Shown: one piece after another, positions 41,398-52,950 of the stretch
Numbering within the stretch: the first letter of the stretch is position 1
Layout of the letters: each line of letters begins with the position of its first letter
Source: Kitagawia praeruptora
Taxonomy: Eukaryota > Streptophyta > Magnoliopsida > Apiales > Apiaceae
Length of the DNA: 64,000 nucleotides
NCBI GenBank assembly: GCA_037693485.1
Contig: CM075346.1
Location: forward strand, 107,552,501-107,616,500
Reading direction: 5' to 3'
Notes under the pieces: model-generated
What the model saw: the letters and a program-made list of their open reading frames with translations, nothing else
What the model was told of the DNA's origin: nothing
The model's database searches: none
Translations under genes and position numbers: made by a program

Positions 41398-42130
41398 ATA
41401 TATATACATGTATGTATTTATTTACATGCCCATGACTAAAAATAATATATACATGCACATGACTAAAAATAATATATATGCAATTAAATTTATCATACAA
41501 GAATTAAATTTATATCAAGTACATGGATAATTTGATCAAAATATCCGAAATTTTTGAGATCTGAAACCCGATTTGAGTACTTTTTGTGCGACGGTACATT
41601 TTTTTTTTTTGCAAAAATTTGGTTACATATCATCACATTTACAATCAGTGTTGTACAAAGCGAGAATTAGATTTAATCAGTAGAGACACCGTCCAAGAAT
41701 TAATCGGATATAATCGAAATGATTAATCGGATATACGGTTATTAATCAATATGGTAATCCATGAAACAGGATTAATCATCATCCTCATTAATCATATTAA
41801 TCAGGATTTTTAGAACAATATTTACAACATAAAAAAAAAATATCCTGGTACAATATGAAATCAAAAAATATTCTGATTATCATAAATTTTTCTTAAAAAG
41901 AAATATACACAAATAATTTTTTATCAAAACTTCTTTTAGTAAAACAGTACAAAAAATGTATATCAGAATCACAATTATTCATTTAACTTTTTATTTCACC
42001 GGAAGGACAAATGCATATTTACAAAGTTTTTCAATAATTTTGTGGGTGATGGCCCAAAATATTCATATGGGAGCCATGCTGGCCCTTTTTACTGACTGAA
42101 AACGCTACATCGTCTACCGTGATATGAGGG
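41398..42130. other. Intergenic stretch upstream of the methyltransferase-like gene
   Basis: AT-rich DNA. Repeats of TTAATCGGATATA and TTAATCAT are clustered at 41690-41810. I see no gene or mobile-element end. Confidence 0.4.
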
Positions 42131-42343
42131 GTGTTGCGGAACACCGTGTTCCGTATCATGGGGTGTTGCGGAACACCGTGTTCCGTATCATGAGGTGTTG
42201 CGGAACACCATGTTCCGTATCATGGGGTGTTGCGGAACACCGGGTTCCGTATCATGCTAACACGGAAGATGGTGTTCCGTATCATGCATAATACGGAACA
42301 CGGTGTTCCGTATTATGCTAATACGGAGGACGATTCTCCGTAT
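42131..42343. repeat. 32-bp hairpin-forming tandem repeats upstream of a gene
   Basis: Four units start GTGTTGCGGAACACC at 42131, 42163, 42195 and 42227. Shorter variants follow up to 42343 with the cores GGTGTTCCGTAT and AATACGGA. Each unit holds CGGAACA-CCG-TGTTCCG, a 7-bp stem with a 3-base loop. The array ends 170 bp before the ATG at 42515, so it may lie in the promoter or 5' leader. Confidence 0.9.
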
Positions 42344-42514
42344 CCCGTCGGTATTTCGGGCCATTTTTTTCAAAATCAGTATTTTGGACAAAAACTTGTG
42401 AAAAATAGGCATTTTGGTAATTCTCTCTCATTTTGTAACAAAATTCTCAAATACACTCTATTAAATTTTCGGGGCAATAACAAATTTGTTTCTATCATCA
42501 TCATCATCATAACA

Positions 42515-43936
42515 ATGGTGGAGATCACCGCACCGAAACGCACCCTCGCGAGCAACATTCTGGTACGCCTCTTCTCCTTCATCCTCCTCATCTTCTTCGC
42601 TAAGTTCGCTTTCATCCTCCTCACCGTCAATTCCGGCGATTACGTCACTTCCGCCGGCGATTACGTCACCTCCGCCGCCGAGAAAGCTCAAATTCTCGAC
42701 TTCTACACCTCGGTGTTCGAGAATTTGGTTGCCGAGCGGTTTATCGACTCGCACTCGAAATCTCTCTGTCTCGAACCTCGCAGTAGAGAAGAGATCATTG
42801 CGTTGCGAGATGTAGGAGTTGAAAACGCGATCGGTGTGTCGAGAAAGAGATCGTTACCGTTGATTTTAAAAGGTACGGCTGATCGTCAGCCTTTCGATGA
42901 TGAAAGTTTTAATTTTGTGTTTTCCGGAGTTTTCGTTCTCGAGAGATCGAATGAACCGGTTAGATTTGCGGTAGAAGTGTCGAGAACACTTAAACCGGGA
43001 GGCTTCTTCGTTGTTCATACGAAGGCGATTGATTCGTATAGTTTGAATTCGTTGCTCGAGTTGTTTAATTGTTGTATTTTGATTGATTCGAGAGAGATTA
43101 ACGGTTTGGATTTTTCGAGGATTCGAGAAGTTGTTTTGATGAAAGGGAGCGAAAATTTAGGTCACGGTGAAGATGATGTTAAGGAGAGTAAATGTTATGT
43201 TCCGCATTATAAACGAGAGTTGATTCGAAATTTAGAGCCGTTGATTAGTGAAGAGCCGTTAAAGCCTTGGATTAAGTTGAAAAGGAATGTTCGGAATATA
43301 AGATATGTGTCGTCGATGGTTGATATAAGTTTTAAAAATCGGTATGTTTATGTTGATGTTGGAGCTAGGAATTATGGTTCCAGTATTGGAGGTTGGTTTA
43401 ACAAGTTTTATCCGAAACAGGATAAAGCTTTCGACATCTATGCAATTGAGGCGGATAAGGCGTTTTATAAGGATTATAAGTCGAAGAAAAGAGTTACACT
43501 TTTGCCTTATGCTGCTTGGGTGAGGAATGAGTCATTGTTTTTTGAAATTAATCGGAAGGCAATTAGGAAAACTGAGGAGAAAGGTAAAGGGTTGGGGAAG
43601 GATCAATCAGTCCAATCTTCGTGGAATTTTGTGACCGATTTGGATAGAATAAAGGGGTTTGATTTTGCAAATTGGTTGAAGAATACAGTGTCTAGGAGAG
43701 ACTTTGTTGTGGTGAAAATGGATGTGGAGGGGGCTGAGTTTCATTTGATTCCGAAGTTGTTTAAAACTGGAGCAATTTGTTTGATTGATGAGATGTTTCT
43801 TGCATGTCATTACAGTTGGTGGCAGAAATGTTGTCCAGGCTTGAGGAGTTCCAAGTACCGAAAGACATATGCTCAATGCTTGAACTTGTTTTCATCCTTA
43901 AGAGAGAAGGGAATTCCTGTGCATCAGTGGTGGTGA
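42515..43936 (+). CDS. Membrane-anchored methyltransferase-like protein (473 aa, DUF7870-type)
   Basis: The start is the ATG giving MVEITAPKR; the open frame upstream runs through the hairpin repeats and is not used. Residues 11-40 are one hydrophobic segment (VRLFSFILLIFFAKFAFILL), suggesting a type II Golgi or ER anchor. Residues about 65-185 resemble a class I SAM-dependent methyltransferase fold (FDDESFNFVFSG, SRTLKPGGFFVVHT). The C-terminal half has YVDVGARNYGSS, AIEADKAFY and VKMDVEGAEFHLIPKL, like FkbM-type methyltransferases, and ends HQWW. It resembles the Arabidopsis family that includes At5g40830 (ICA), described as a putative Golgi pectin methyltransferase affecting cambial activity. 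It is intronless and intact. The substrate is inferred from that family only. Confidence 0.88.
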   Translation: MVEITAPKRTLASNILVRLFSFILLIFFAKFAFILLTVNSGDYVTSAGDYVTSAAEKAQILDFYTSVFENLVAERFIDSHSKSLCLEPRSREEIIALRDVGVENAIGVSRKRSLPLILKGTADRQPFDDESFNFVFSGVFVLERSNEPVRFAVEVSRTLKPGGFFVVHTKAIDSYSLNSLLELFNCCILIDSREINGLDFSRIREVVLMKGSENLGHGEDDVKESKCYVPHYKRELIRNLEPLISEEPLKPWIKLKRNVRNIRYVSSMVDISFKNRYVYVDVGARNYGSSIGGWFNKFYPKQDKAFDIYAIEADKAFYKDYKSKKRVTLLPYAAWVRNESLFFEINRKAIRKTEEKGKGLGKDQSVQSSWNFVTDLDRIKGFDFANWLKNTVSRRDFVVVKMDVEGAEFHLIPKLFKTGAICLIDEMFLACHYSWWQKCCPGLRSSKYRKTYAQCLNLFSSLREKGIPVHQWW

Positions 43937-45747
43937 ATGACTGAATGGTAATAATTAACCTACTCGTTTTATGTCGATATTGCAAATTTTACTTGCTAGA
44001 TGTTGTTTGTTCTTACATGATTGATTGATGTATATCAAATGTACATATGTCATTATCCCTCAAATGCTAAGATGGTCTGCTGTATGAACCATACTTGTAA
44101 GAAATGTTTCATGGGCTTTGTGTCTTCTGTTATTCGACTAGTTTATAGCTGTTCACCATATGACTATCAATGTATGTACTTTCAATGCTAGTTTTACACT
44201 TCCTGTGCACATTAGATGATTAAAAACACAAGTTAAATCCAGGCTTCGAAAAAATGATTGTAGTTATTCATAATTCAAGGGATGGACATATATATATATA
44301 GATATCTATGGAAACTCTTTATATCCGATAGTTTCCATAACATAGTTTGGAGATAATTTTTTAATCGTTTGATCCCTTGAATCTGGTTCACCTTGTAACC
44401 TATGCATTACTATCTGGTTTTCTGTTATATGGCTTCAGAATGTCAGTTCGTGTATGTATGATTCATGAGCTCTCAAGTCTCAAGTATAGTACTTTAGTAG
44501 TATCATTTCATTTTGTTGACTTAAAAATTGGAGATGGCCAAAGTTGTGATATCCCTTGCCAGGTCATAAATTCGAACCCAGATAATAGCATATTTTGCAA
44601 GCTAAATAATAAGATTTTGTATATGTACTAGGAACCTTGTGCACACACACACATATATTTTTCTGTATAACTCCTGTAAAATCACACCTGACAGCAATCA
44701 GAAAGTTTGGTACTTGATATAGCATTTAGTATGTAAGACGAGGAGAGATTTGCTGATATATGTAGTACTATATATTAGACGACCTGCAGGTCCATCTCAC
44801 CTTAGCTTTCAACGTTTATTCGGATTAACTTCCACTTTTATGACCTCAGGTGTAGGTTCAGCTAGAGGCATCCTGTTTTGAAATTATGTTAGACCTGATC
44901 ATCATTAGCTAATTGGAGTCATAATTAACGTTACAAATGTATAAATGCTGAAACTTTCATATACAGAAAAGAAGGGTAGTAGCAAGTACATGGCGGATGA
45001 AAGAGTTGGTACAAACTCCCCTGAATCTGAACTTGTTAACAAAGATATCATACAAAGTCACTAAGTGTTGGAACATGGATATGATTTAAACTTTAAAGAA
45101 AATAAATTTGTAGTTTCCTTGTGAAGACTGGGTTTGTTTCTTTTGAATCTTCAGGACTTAATACTACTTCATGTGTGGCATCATGTTTCCCATATTTTCA
45201 AAAGCCCATTTACAGTGCAGCCATTGTTTCCAAACCTTGTGATATTGTGCGTTCTGAAAAAGCTGTACGGAATTGCTTTAGGATTTATTGTAACTCGGCA
45301 AATAAACAATGTTCAATCTTACATTATTATGATGAAGTTCTTAAGCTTCGCTTAATCATGAAAGGAACAATACAAATTTACATGAATCTCATGGAAGTTT
45401 GAGATGATAGTGCGAATTATTAAGGAAGCCTTAATAACTTTACTTTTAATTGCAAGAACAGAGCCAACTTAGACGATGTAGCTAAGAATTTAACAATTAG
45501 ACCACAGTCACTAAACCAAGAACTAAGAATTTAACAATTAGATCACACTTACTAAACCAAGAACTGCAAAAATATAAAATTGAAAAATACAGAACTGCAA
45601 ACAGCTAAAGAACATTGTACAGGAAAATGTTTGTAACAGAACATCTAAACTCAAACGTTTGGGACTAATTAAAGAAACTTTACCAAATGCCTAACGAAGC
45701 ATGCCATTAACACTTTTCAAGTAACCATTCATAGCAAGCATAAAGAT
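43937..45747. other. Intergenic stretch between methyltransferase-like gene and F-box array
   Basis: No convincing gene. Short AT and CA runs lie at 44289-44302 and 44641-44652. The segment about 44880-45010 (GACCTGATCATCATTAGCTAATTGGAGTCATAA) has relatives near 48895-48980 and 63060-63165, so it is part of the duplication unit of the F-box genes. A 93-codon open stretch at 45121-45402 has no recognisable domain. Confidence 0.5.
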
Positions 45748-46836
45748 TTACCACACTTGAGGATAGAACTTAGACTGAAATAAATCACTAGGTTTAAAAC
45801 CTTCTATCGAAGCAAGGGTCTCTGTATACTTAAAGACTGCTTCTGGCGCCTTGGCTAGAATTGGAAAAGTCTTGAATTCATTATTTATATAATCATACAA
45901 TATCTTGCTTCCTAATTTTATCCCGTAAAGCAGTCCACCACCCAAATAGGAATGTACCCAATATATGTTTCTGTTAACAATATCGAACTTCTTGATCCAA
46001 AAGAGTTCGCCACAAACGTCAGCTAGTGTCCATAGACTAATCCGTGATCTTTTCCTTTTGGATTGAATGATGACAGCAGCAGACCTTTCGTAATCCAAAA
46101 CATCAGACGTTACTAACCTAGAACAAGGGAATGAGATTACTGTAAACACCTCATTGTGCAAATCAAACGATACTAGCTGTCCCTTATAACCCATATGCAA
46201 TACTCCATCTATAACAGGACCAAGTGTTAATCTTGGGCTCTCTAGTGGGGATTCATCAGGAAAGTTAATCACTTTCCAGGAATCAGTACCTGTGGAATAT
46301 AGCTGCACAGCGGGTACAGCAGTAGTTCGCCAATATGTTTGTGGACATATGAACCTAAGAACCTTGTATTCATCAGAGATAGAATCAAAAACAAAGGCTA
46401 CTTTGACTCGATGGTGATTGTAATCCAGAGCCTTTGGATAAAACTCTGGGTATTTAGGAAGTTCCTTGGACTGCATGGTTGATGGGTTCCAGAAGTAACA
46501 ATGCTTTTTGGCTACTAGACATATGATACCATTACAAGAACCAACAACATTGAAGTGGAGTGGCATATGTAGATAATATTGGAAGTCTATAGAGGTGAAT
46601 CGAGGTCGGCTCTGATAAGCATCGTCCTTGGAAATCATCAATAATGAGGTTTTGTTCTTGGCCATAATTTGGCTTCTGTGCATGTGAATTTTAATGAATT
46701 CGGGGTCTTCGATTACGGATAGCCATAACTTGCAAACAGACTTAATCCTGACCAGTGACATAGCAGGAAGCAAACAAAGAACTTCGATGACCAAATCTCT
46801 AGGCAAAGATCGGTTCGGCCGCTTGGACCTTGCCAT
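45748..46836 (-). CDS. F-box protein with F-box-associated domain, copy 1 (362 aa)
   Basis: Single exon from ATG (MARSKRPNRS). F-box at about residues 10-50 (LPRDLVIEVLCLLPAMSLVRIKSVCK, with WLSVIEDPEF). An FBA-type interaction domain follows (about 90-300) with GSCNGIICL, YFWNPSTMQSKELP, LYSTGTDSWK, SFDLHNEVF and ISLWTLAD, ending in a conserved KYTETLASIEGF tail. F-box proteins of this kind link targets to SKP1-cullin ubiquitin ligases; the target is unknown. It is the first of three tandem paralogues on the minus strand and looks intact. Confidence 0.93.
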   Translation of the reverse strand: MARSKRPNRSLPRDLVIEVLCLLPAMSLVRIKSVCKLWLSVIEDPEFIKIHMHRSQIMAKNKTSLLMISKDDAYQSRPRFTSIDFQYYLHMPLHFNVVGSCNGIICLVAKKHCYFWNPSTMQSKELPKYPEFYPKALDYNHHRVKVAFVFDSISDEYKVLRFICPQTYWRTTAVPAVQLYSTGTDSWKVINFPDESPLESPRLTLGPVIDGVLHMGYKGQLVSFDLHNEVFTVISFPCSRLVTSDVLDYERSAAVIIQSKRKRSRISLWTLADVCGELFWIKKFDIVNRNIYWVHSYLGGGLLYGIKLGSKILYDYINNEFKTFPILAKAPEAVFKYTETLASIEGFKPSDLFQSKFYPQVW

Positions 46837-47212
46837 TTTGTGTTCTAAGCTAGGTTCGATATTAACTTTGGCAGCGTTGGCTTAATAATAATAGGGTTTG
46901 CATGAGATATATAGGATGTGTTATAATTATATTGGGTTAACATTAATGTAGGAAGTGTCAAGGTTTTAGAATTACATGTGTATCCAATTGCTCAAATTAA
47001 GGTCTTTTTCCTAAAAAAAAATATAAAATTTCTCAAAGTTTTATGCAAATCAGAATGTAATTTTTCTCAAGTCAACTTAAACAATTTGGATAAGAATCTA
47101 AAATTTATACTACAGTCGAAAATAAACCAGGAATTTCAAACAGTACTTAAAATATAAATATATTAAAATAATAAACAAGGAATCACAAACAACTTAAAGT
47201 GCCTTAGAATTG

Positions 47213-48316
47213 CTATACTTGAGCATAGAACTTGGATATGAAGAAGCCACTAGGTTCAAACCCTTCAATAGAAGCTAGGGTCTCTGTGTACTTGAACACT
47301 GCTTCCGGCTTCTTAGCTAGACGTGGAAAAGACTCGAAGTCATTATTTCTGTAGTCATACAAGATGTTGCTTCCATTTTCTCCGTAAAGCAGTCCACCAC
47401 CCAAATAAGAATAAACATAATTTATCTCATCGTGAACAATATTGAACTTTTTGGTCCAAAAGAGTTTGCCACCAATGTCAGCTAGTGTCCACAGACTAAT
47501 CCCTGATCTTTTCCTTTTGGACCGAAGAATAACAGCAACAGAGCCTTCGAAATCCAAAACATCAGACTTTATAAACTGAGAACCAGGGAATTGGATTGCT
47601 GCAAACACCTCATTGTGCAAATCAAACGATAGTAACTGTCCCATATGACCAATATACAATAGTCCATTAATTACAGGACCAAGTTTTAAATATGGGCGAC
47701 ACAGAACTTCTGATATAGATTCATCGTTAACTTTGATCTCTTTCCAAGAATCAGTATTTGTGGAATATAGCTGCACAACGGGTAGAGCAGTTGTAGTTTT
47801 ACTTATTTTTGGACATACAAACCTAAGAACCTTGTAGTCATTCGCGAGTGAATCAAAACCAAAGGCTAGTTCAACTTGATGGTAAGAATTCAAAACCTTT
47901 TGCTTAATCTCAGGGTATTGAGGTAGTAGCTTGGACTGCTTGATTGATGGGTTCCAGAGGTGACAATTTACATTGTTTGCTAGACATATGATACCATTAC
48001 AGGAACCAATAACTTTGAAATTGGGATAAAGTGGCTTATGTAGATAATATTTGGAATCTATAGAGACGAATCGAGGTCGGCCATTATAAACTTCGTCCTT
48101 GGTAATCATCAATAATGAGGCTTTCTTATTTGCCATAATTTGGCTACAGTCCACGTGAGATTGAATGAATTCGGGGTCTTCGATAATAGATAGCCATGAC
48201 TTGCAAACAGACTTAAACCGGAGCAGTGACATCCCTGGAAGCCAACAGAGTATATTGATAACCATCTTTTCAGGCAATTTAAGCTTCAAACGCTTGGATC
48301 GCTTTGATCTTGCCAT
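47213..48316 (-). CDS. F-box protein with F-box-associated domain, copy 2 (367 aa)
   Basis: Single exon from ATG (MARSKRSKRL). It is a clear paralogue of the gene at 45748: F-box KLPEKMVINILCWLPGMSLL with WLSIIEDPEF, then GSCNGIICL, LWNPSIKQSKLLP, LYSTNTDSWKEI, SFDLHNEVF, ISLWTLADIGGKLFW and KYTETLASIEGF. About 380 bp separate the two genes, and both flanks carry related sequence, so the array grew by unequal exchange. A role in ubiquitin ligase target choice is assumed from the family. Confidence 0.93.
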   Translation of the reverse strand: MARSKRSKRLKLKLPEKMVINILCWLPGMSLLRFKSVCKSWLSIIEDPEFIQSHVDCSQIMANKKASLLMITKDEVYNGRPRFVSIDSKYYLHKPLYPNFKVIGSCNGIICLANNVNCHLWNPSIKQSKLLPQYPEIKQKVLNSYHQVELAFGFDSLANDYKVLRFVCPKISKTTTALPVVQLYSTNTDSWKEIKVNDESISEVLCRPYLKLGPVINGLLYIGHMGQLLSFDLHNEVFAAIQFPGSQFIKSDVLDFEGSVAVILRSKRKRSGISLWTLADIGGKLFWTKKFNIVHDEINYVYSYLGGGLLYGENGSNILYDYRNNDFESFPRLAKKPEAVFKYTETLASIEGFEPSGFFISKFYAQV

Positions 48317-49176
48317 TGTGTTTCAGATTAGTTTCAGATTAGTTTCGATATTATTAAATCGCGTTGTTGGTTTTAATTATGCGTAACCACAACCATATAG
48401 GATGCATGATGCATGGTATATATAGGATGTTTGATATATGTTCAGAAAGTGTTAAAATCAAATTGGAATTTGTTTCTGAACTTTGATTTAATATTGTATG
48501 TAATATGAGTATGTCTGTGTAATAGCAATTTTTTATATCCTTTTGCAAAATATATGTAACGATGAATTATAATATTATATTGTGTAAAAATATAATTGAA
48601 TTCTAAAAAAGTTAAACTTTAAGTGGATCTATGTGCAAAAATGGTGTATTTCTATGTCCAAGGAAATTAAGTAGGACGCAGGTATGGTATGTCCCTTGCG
48701 AAAAAACAAACAGGTTACAGGTTATTGCAAGGAATCAAACAGAAAAGTAATGGTATGGCATTCAGTACGTACAAAGATGGAGATTTTTTTTGGGTTTGTC
48801 TGCAGGGCCATCTTTCCTGCCTTCAACATATAGTATTTCTGAGTTCCACCAGTTAAATAAGAGGCATTCCTATCTTTTGTGATTATATTACATTGAATGA
48901 TCAATTAGCTATGTCGAGTCATAAAACTACAAATTTATAGTTGCTGAAGTTTTGACATTGAAAAGAAATATACTAAATGTTGAAGGCAGGAAAATTTAAA
49001 AATTAGACTATATAATAGTTGAAACTAAACCTTTCAGCGAAAGAAGCAACCAGGGCACCTTTGAATATGAGAATGTAGTTACAAAACACCCAAACTGAAA
49101 CTACTGAAGTAATTAAGATCAGAGACTTCACTACATCTCTAACATAGCACGCTCGTCAACTTGTCTTGGCATCCAA
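48317..49176. other. Intergenic stretch between F-box copies 2 and 3
   Basis: No gene. The part about 48700-48990 is similar to flanks at 44700-45010 and 63055-63170, supporting a multi-kilobase duplication unit that includes one F-box gene and its downstream DNA. Confidence 0.5.
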
Positions 49177-49437
49177 CTACAGGAAGGATGCATAGTTACC
49201 GAACTCAAATTTATTTGATTTAAACCCTTCGACTGAAGCAAGGGTCTCTGTGTGTTTAAGGATTATTTCAAGCCCCTTATCCAGAAGTGTATAATATTTG
49301 AAGTACTTCTTCCTATAGTTATACAAGACAGATTTATCTGTTCTTCCATGAAACAGTCCATCACCCAAATAAGAATATATCCAGCGCATGTGATCCAGAT
49401 CAAACTTTTTAGTCCAAGACACTTTTCCGTGAATATC
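49177..49437 (-). pseudogene. F-box copy 3, C-terminal fragment
   Basis: On the minus strand it reads DIHGKVSWTKKFDLDHMRW, YSYLGDGLF and KHTETLASVEGF, corresponding to the end of copies 1 and 2. It begins exactly at the TSD ATATC (49433-49437) of retrotransposon E4. The matching upstream half ends at 60641-60645 with LWTLDDI. Through a single copy of the duplicated ATATC the reading frame would be continuous. Confidence 0.92.
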
Positions 49438-49639
49438 TGTTAGGTGCCTTGAATCTGTTGACCGCTGCCACTGTTGACTACCACATCTAATCCACCTATC
49501 CCTTAGATTGTGTCTATAAATAGATATGTATGTAAGGATTGTAAATACATCTGAAAAAATCTCTGTAATCTGTTTATCCTCTCAGATCTATAAAATTATT
49601 TTTCTTCTGCATATAATCTTTCTTGCTTCCGTTATAACA
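49438..49639 (+). repeat. 5' LTR of E4 (202 bp)
   Basis: TATA box TATAAATA at 49516-49523. Relative to the right LTR it lacks about 48 bp of a GCC-rich block after GTTGACTA, and several substitutions are visible. Confidence 0.93.
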
Positions 49640-49642
49640 AAT

Positions 49643-49654
49643 TGGTATCAGAGC
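49643..49654 (+). other. Primer-binding site of E4, initiator Met tRNA
   Basis: TGGTATCAGAGC begins four bases after the 5' LTR and is a perfect 12-base match to the expected initiator-Met complement. Confidence 0.93.
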
Positions 49655-49719
49655 TTTGGTTGAATCTGCTGAAAAAATTCTCGTCGGAATTTTTTTAAGC
49701 GCGCCGGAATTTTTGCCGG

Positions 49720-49945
49720 AGTTACTGTTCATCGCCGGAGAAGACGACACTGTTCAGGCGGAGTTACTGTTCATTGCCGGAGAAGACGACACTGTTCATC
49801 GCCGGAGAAGAAGACACTGTTCATACGGTACTGTTCATATGACACTGTTCATACGGCACGGTTCATACGGTATTGTTCATACGGTACTGTTCATACGGCA
49901 CTGTTCGTACGGCACTGTTCATACGATATTGTTCACGGATACGGT
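49720..49945 (+). repeat. GTTCATACGG leader repeats of E4
   Basis: Two larger units with CGCCGGAGAAGACGACACTG are followed by about nine copies of a 14-15-bp unit, ACTGTTCATACGGC. The array lies between the primer site and gag, in the packaging-leader position. Confidence 0.85.
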
Positions 49946-51232
49946 TCTGGGAGAAAGATGTCTGGTGGTCTTAACGTTAAGGTCGACAAATTTACTGGGA
50001 GAAATAGTTTCAGTCTGTGGCAAATCAAGATGCGTGCTTTGTTAAAGCAACAGGGGCTCTGGGCACCGTTGAACACAAAAACGGCTGCTTCTGGAAGCGC
50101 TGAGATGGCCATTCTGGAAGAAAAGGCACATCCAACAATTCTGTTGTGTCTTGCAGATGATATTATTACTGAAATCGCGGAGGCGGATACCGCGTCTGGT
50201 CTGTGGTTGAAGCTTGAAAGTCTTTACATGACGAAGTCTTTAACAAACAAGTTGTTGCTGAAGCAACGTCTGTTCAATCTGCGAATGCAGGAAGGTATGC
50301 CTCTTCGAGATCATTTAGATCAATTAAACACAATTTTATTAGAATTGCGTAATATTGATGTTTAAGTTGAAGATGAGGATGCTGCTTTGATTCTGTTAGT
50401 TTCTTTACCATTATCGTAAGAGAACTTTGTGCAATCGTTTATTGTTGGTAAAGATACTATTTCTCTAGAGGAGGTTAGATCTGCTCTTCATTCTAGAGAG
50501 CTGCGCCATAAGGCGGCTGGTACAGGTGCAGATAATCATGCTACTGGGTTGGTAGCTAGTGGGAGTAATGGACATGGAAAGTCGGGGAAGAAATCAGTTC
50601 CTAAGGGTCCAAAACCTAATGATATCTGTAATTACTGTAAAGAGAAGGGACACTGGAAATCTGACTGTCCCAAGAAAAAGAAGCAACAGGATAATTTGAC
50701 AGATACTGTTGCTGTAGCTGATGCTACTTCTGAAGAAGATATTGCTCTAGTTGCTGTCAAGGACACGCATCACTCTGATGTGTGGATTCTTGATTCTGGA
50801 GCGTCTTATCATATATGTCCGCGCAGGGAGTGGTTTACAACCTACGAGCAAGTAGACGGTGGCAAGATTTCTATGGCTAACAGTTTTGCTTGTGAGACGG
50901 TTGGAATAGGCTTGATTAAAATTCGGACACATGATGGTAAATTCTGCACATTGAATGATGTTAGGCATGTTCCACTTATGACAAAGAATATGATATCTTT
51001 GAGTATGTTAGACAGCAAGGGTTTCAGTTTTCAAGGTGAAGGTGGAGTTCTACATGTCTGCAAGGGTTCTAATGTGGTTCTGAAAGGTGTTAAACGTGGT
51101 ACCTTGTATCTTTTTCAAGGTTCTACGTTATCAGGTTCTGTTGCTGTCGCGTCCTCGGAAAAGATTAAGAGGCTGCGAACTGATAATGGTCTGGAATTTT
51201 GCTCATCTGAGTTTGATGAAATCTGTAAGAAT

Positions 51233-51497
51233 GAAGGGATTTCTAGGCATCATACAGTCAGGGATACACCGCAGCAGAATGGTGTATCAGAGCGTATGAA
51301 TCAGACATTTCTGGAGAGAGAAGGGATTTCTAGGCATCATACAGTCAGGGATACACCGCAGCAGAATGGTGTAGCAGAGCGTATGAATCAGACACTTCTA
51401 GAGAGAGAAGGGATTTCTAGGCATCATACAGTCAGGCCGGGATACACCGCAGCAGAATGGTGTAGCAGAGCGTATGAATCAGACACTTCTGGAGAGA
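51233..51497 (+). repeat. 87-bp in-tandem triplication inside E4 integrase
   Basis: Units begin GAAGGGATTTCTAGG at 51233, 51320 and 51407. They encode GISRHHTVRDTPQQNGV... The third unit has four extra bases (GTCAGGCCGGGATAC) that shift the frame. Because 87 is a multiple of three, the first two joints are in frame. Confidence 0.92.
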
Positions 51498-52950
51498 GCT
51501 AGTTGCATGCTCTCTAATGCTGGACTAACTAGAAGATTCTTGGCGGAAGCATTTAGTACATCAGGTTATCTGATAAATCGTGGATCTACGATTGTTTCAG
51601 AAAGTGGTGGTGTTGAGAAACAGGTGGAGCAGGAAGTCACTCAAGATGAGAGTGAACCACAATAAGAAGTTCAACAACCACAGTCAGAATCAGAATCATC
51701 AGTACCAGTAGTAAATCAGCACAGTTTGGTCAGACACACTTCCATCAGGGTGCTACTAGCGATAGTTGCACATCAGAATCTGGAGCTTGAACAACTCGAC
51801 GTGAAGACAGCTTTTCTGCATGGAGAGCTGGAGGAGGAGATATACATGACTTAGCCAGACGGTTTTCAGGTTCCTGGAAAAGAAGATTATGTTTGCAAGT
51901 TATTGAAGTCCTTGTATGGGCTAAAGCAATCTCCGAGGCAGTGGTACAAGAAATTTGATAGCTATATGATAGGTATTGGCTACACCAGGAGTCCGTATGA
52001 TTGCTATGTTTATCACAGTAAGACAGCAAATGGTTCTTTCATTTATCTGGTCTTGTATGTAGATGATATGTTGATAGCTGCAGAGAACAAGTCTGATATT
52101 CAGAAGTTGAAAGGTCTCCTCAGTGCTGAGTTTGAAATGAAAGATTTGGGTGCGGCTCAGAAAATTCTGGGAATGGAGATTTATAGGGATAGAAGCAAAA
52201 GGAAGCTCTTCCTCTCACAGAAGGGATACATTCAGAAGATTTTGTCAAGGTTTGGCATGTCTACAGCAAAGCCCATAGATACTCCTAGTGCTGCAAATGC
52301 ACATCTGTCTGTCGCTTTTGCACCTAAGTCCGCTAAGGAAAAATAGTACATGTCTCGAGTTCCCTATGCTAGTGCAGTAGGAAGCTTGATGTATGCAATG
52401 GTCTGCACTAGGCCCGATCTTGCACAGTCTGTCAGTGCTGTTAATAGGTTCATGGGTGATCCAGGAGGAAAGGAGCATTGGCAAGCTGTGAAGAGGATTT
52501 TTCAGTACTTAAAAGGTACGTCTGATGTTGGTCTCATTTATGGAGGTGATACTGAGTGTTTGGTAACAGGGTTTTCAGACTCTGATTATGCTGGAGATGT
52601 TGACAGTAGAAGATCTATGACTGGTTATGCTTTCACTCTGGGTGGTTCGATTGTTAGTTGGAAAGCTACTCTGCAACCTACAGTGACTTTGTCTACTACA
52701 GAAGCAGAGTACATGGCATTGACAGAAGCCGCAAAAGAAGGAATCTGGTTGAAAGTATTGGTCAGTGATTTGGGTCTACATCATGATCAGGCTACGGTAT
52801 TTTGTGACAGTCTCAGTGCAATCTGTTTGGCCAAGGATCAAGTCCATCATGAGCGGACTAAGCACATAGATGTAAGATATCATTTTCTAAGAAGTGAGAC
52901 GAGAATTAAGGTGAGAAAAGTGGGTACTGCTGATAACCCAGCTGATATGC

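Noticed and set aside
42227..42514. N-terminal extension of the methyltransferase-like ORF by 96 codons
   Set aside because: The extension begins without an ATG and is translated hairpin repeat. The ATG at 42515 is followed by a plausible membrane anchor and fits the family's usual beginning.
45121..45402. 93-codon ORF downstream of the methyltransferase-like gene
   Set aside because: No recognisable domain, overlaps another open frame on the same strand, and sits in AT-rich intergenic DNA. Chance is the simpler explanation.
49643..49654. tRNA gene suggested by TGGTATCAGAGC
   Set aside because: Only the 12-base primer site is present; no cloverleaf follows.
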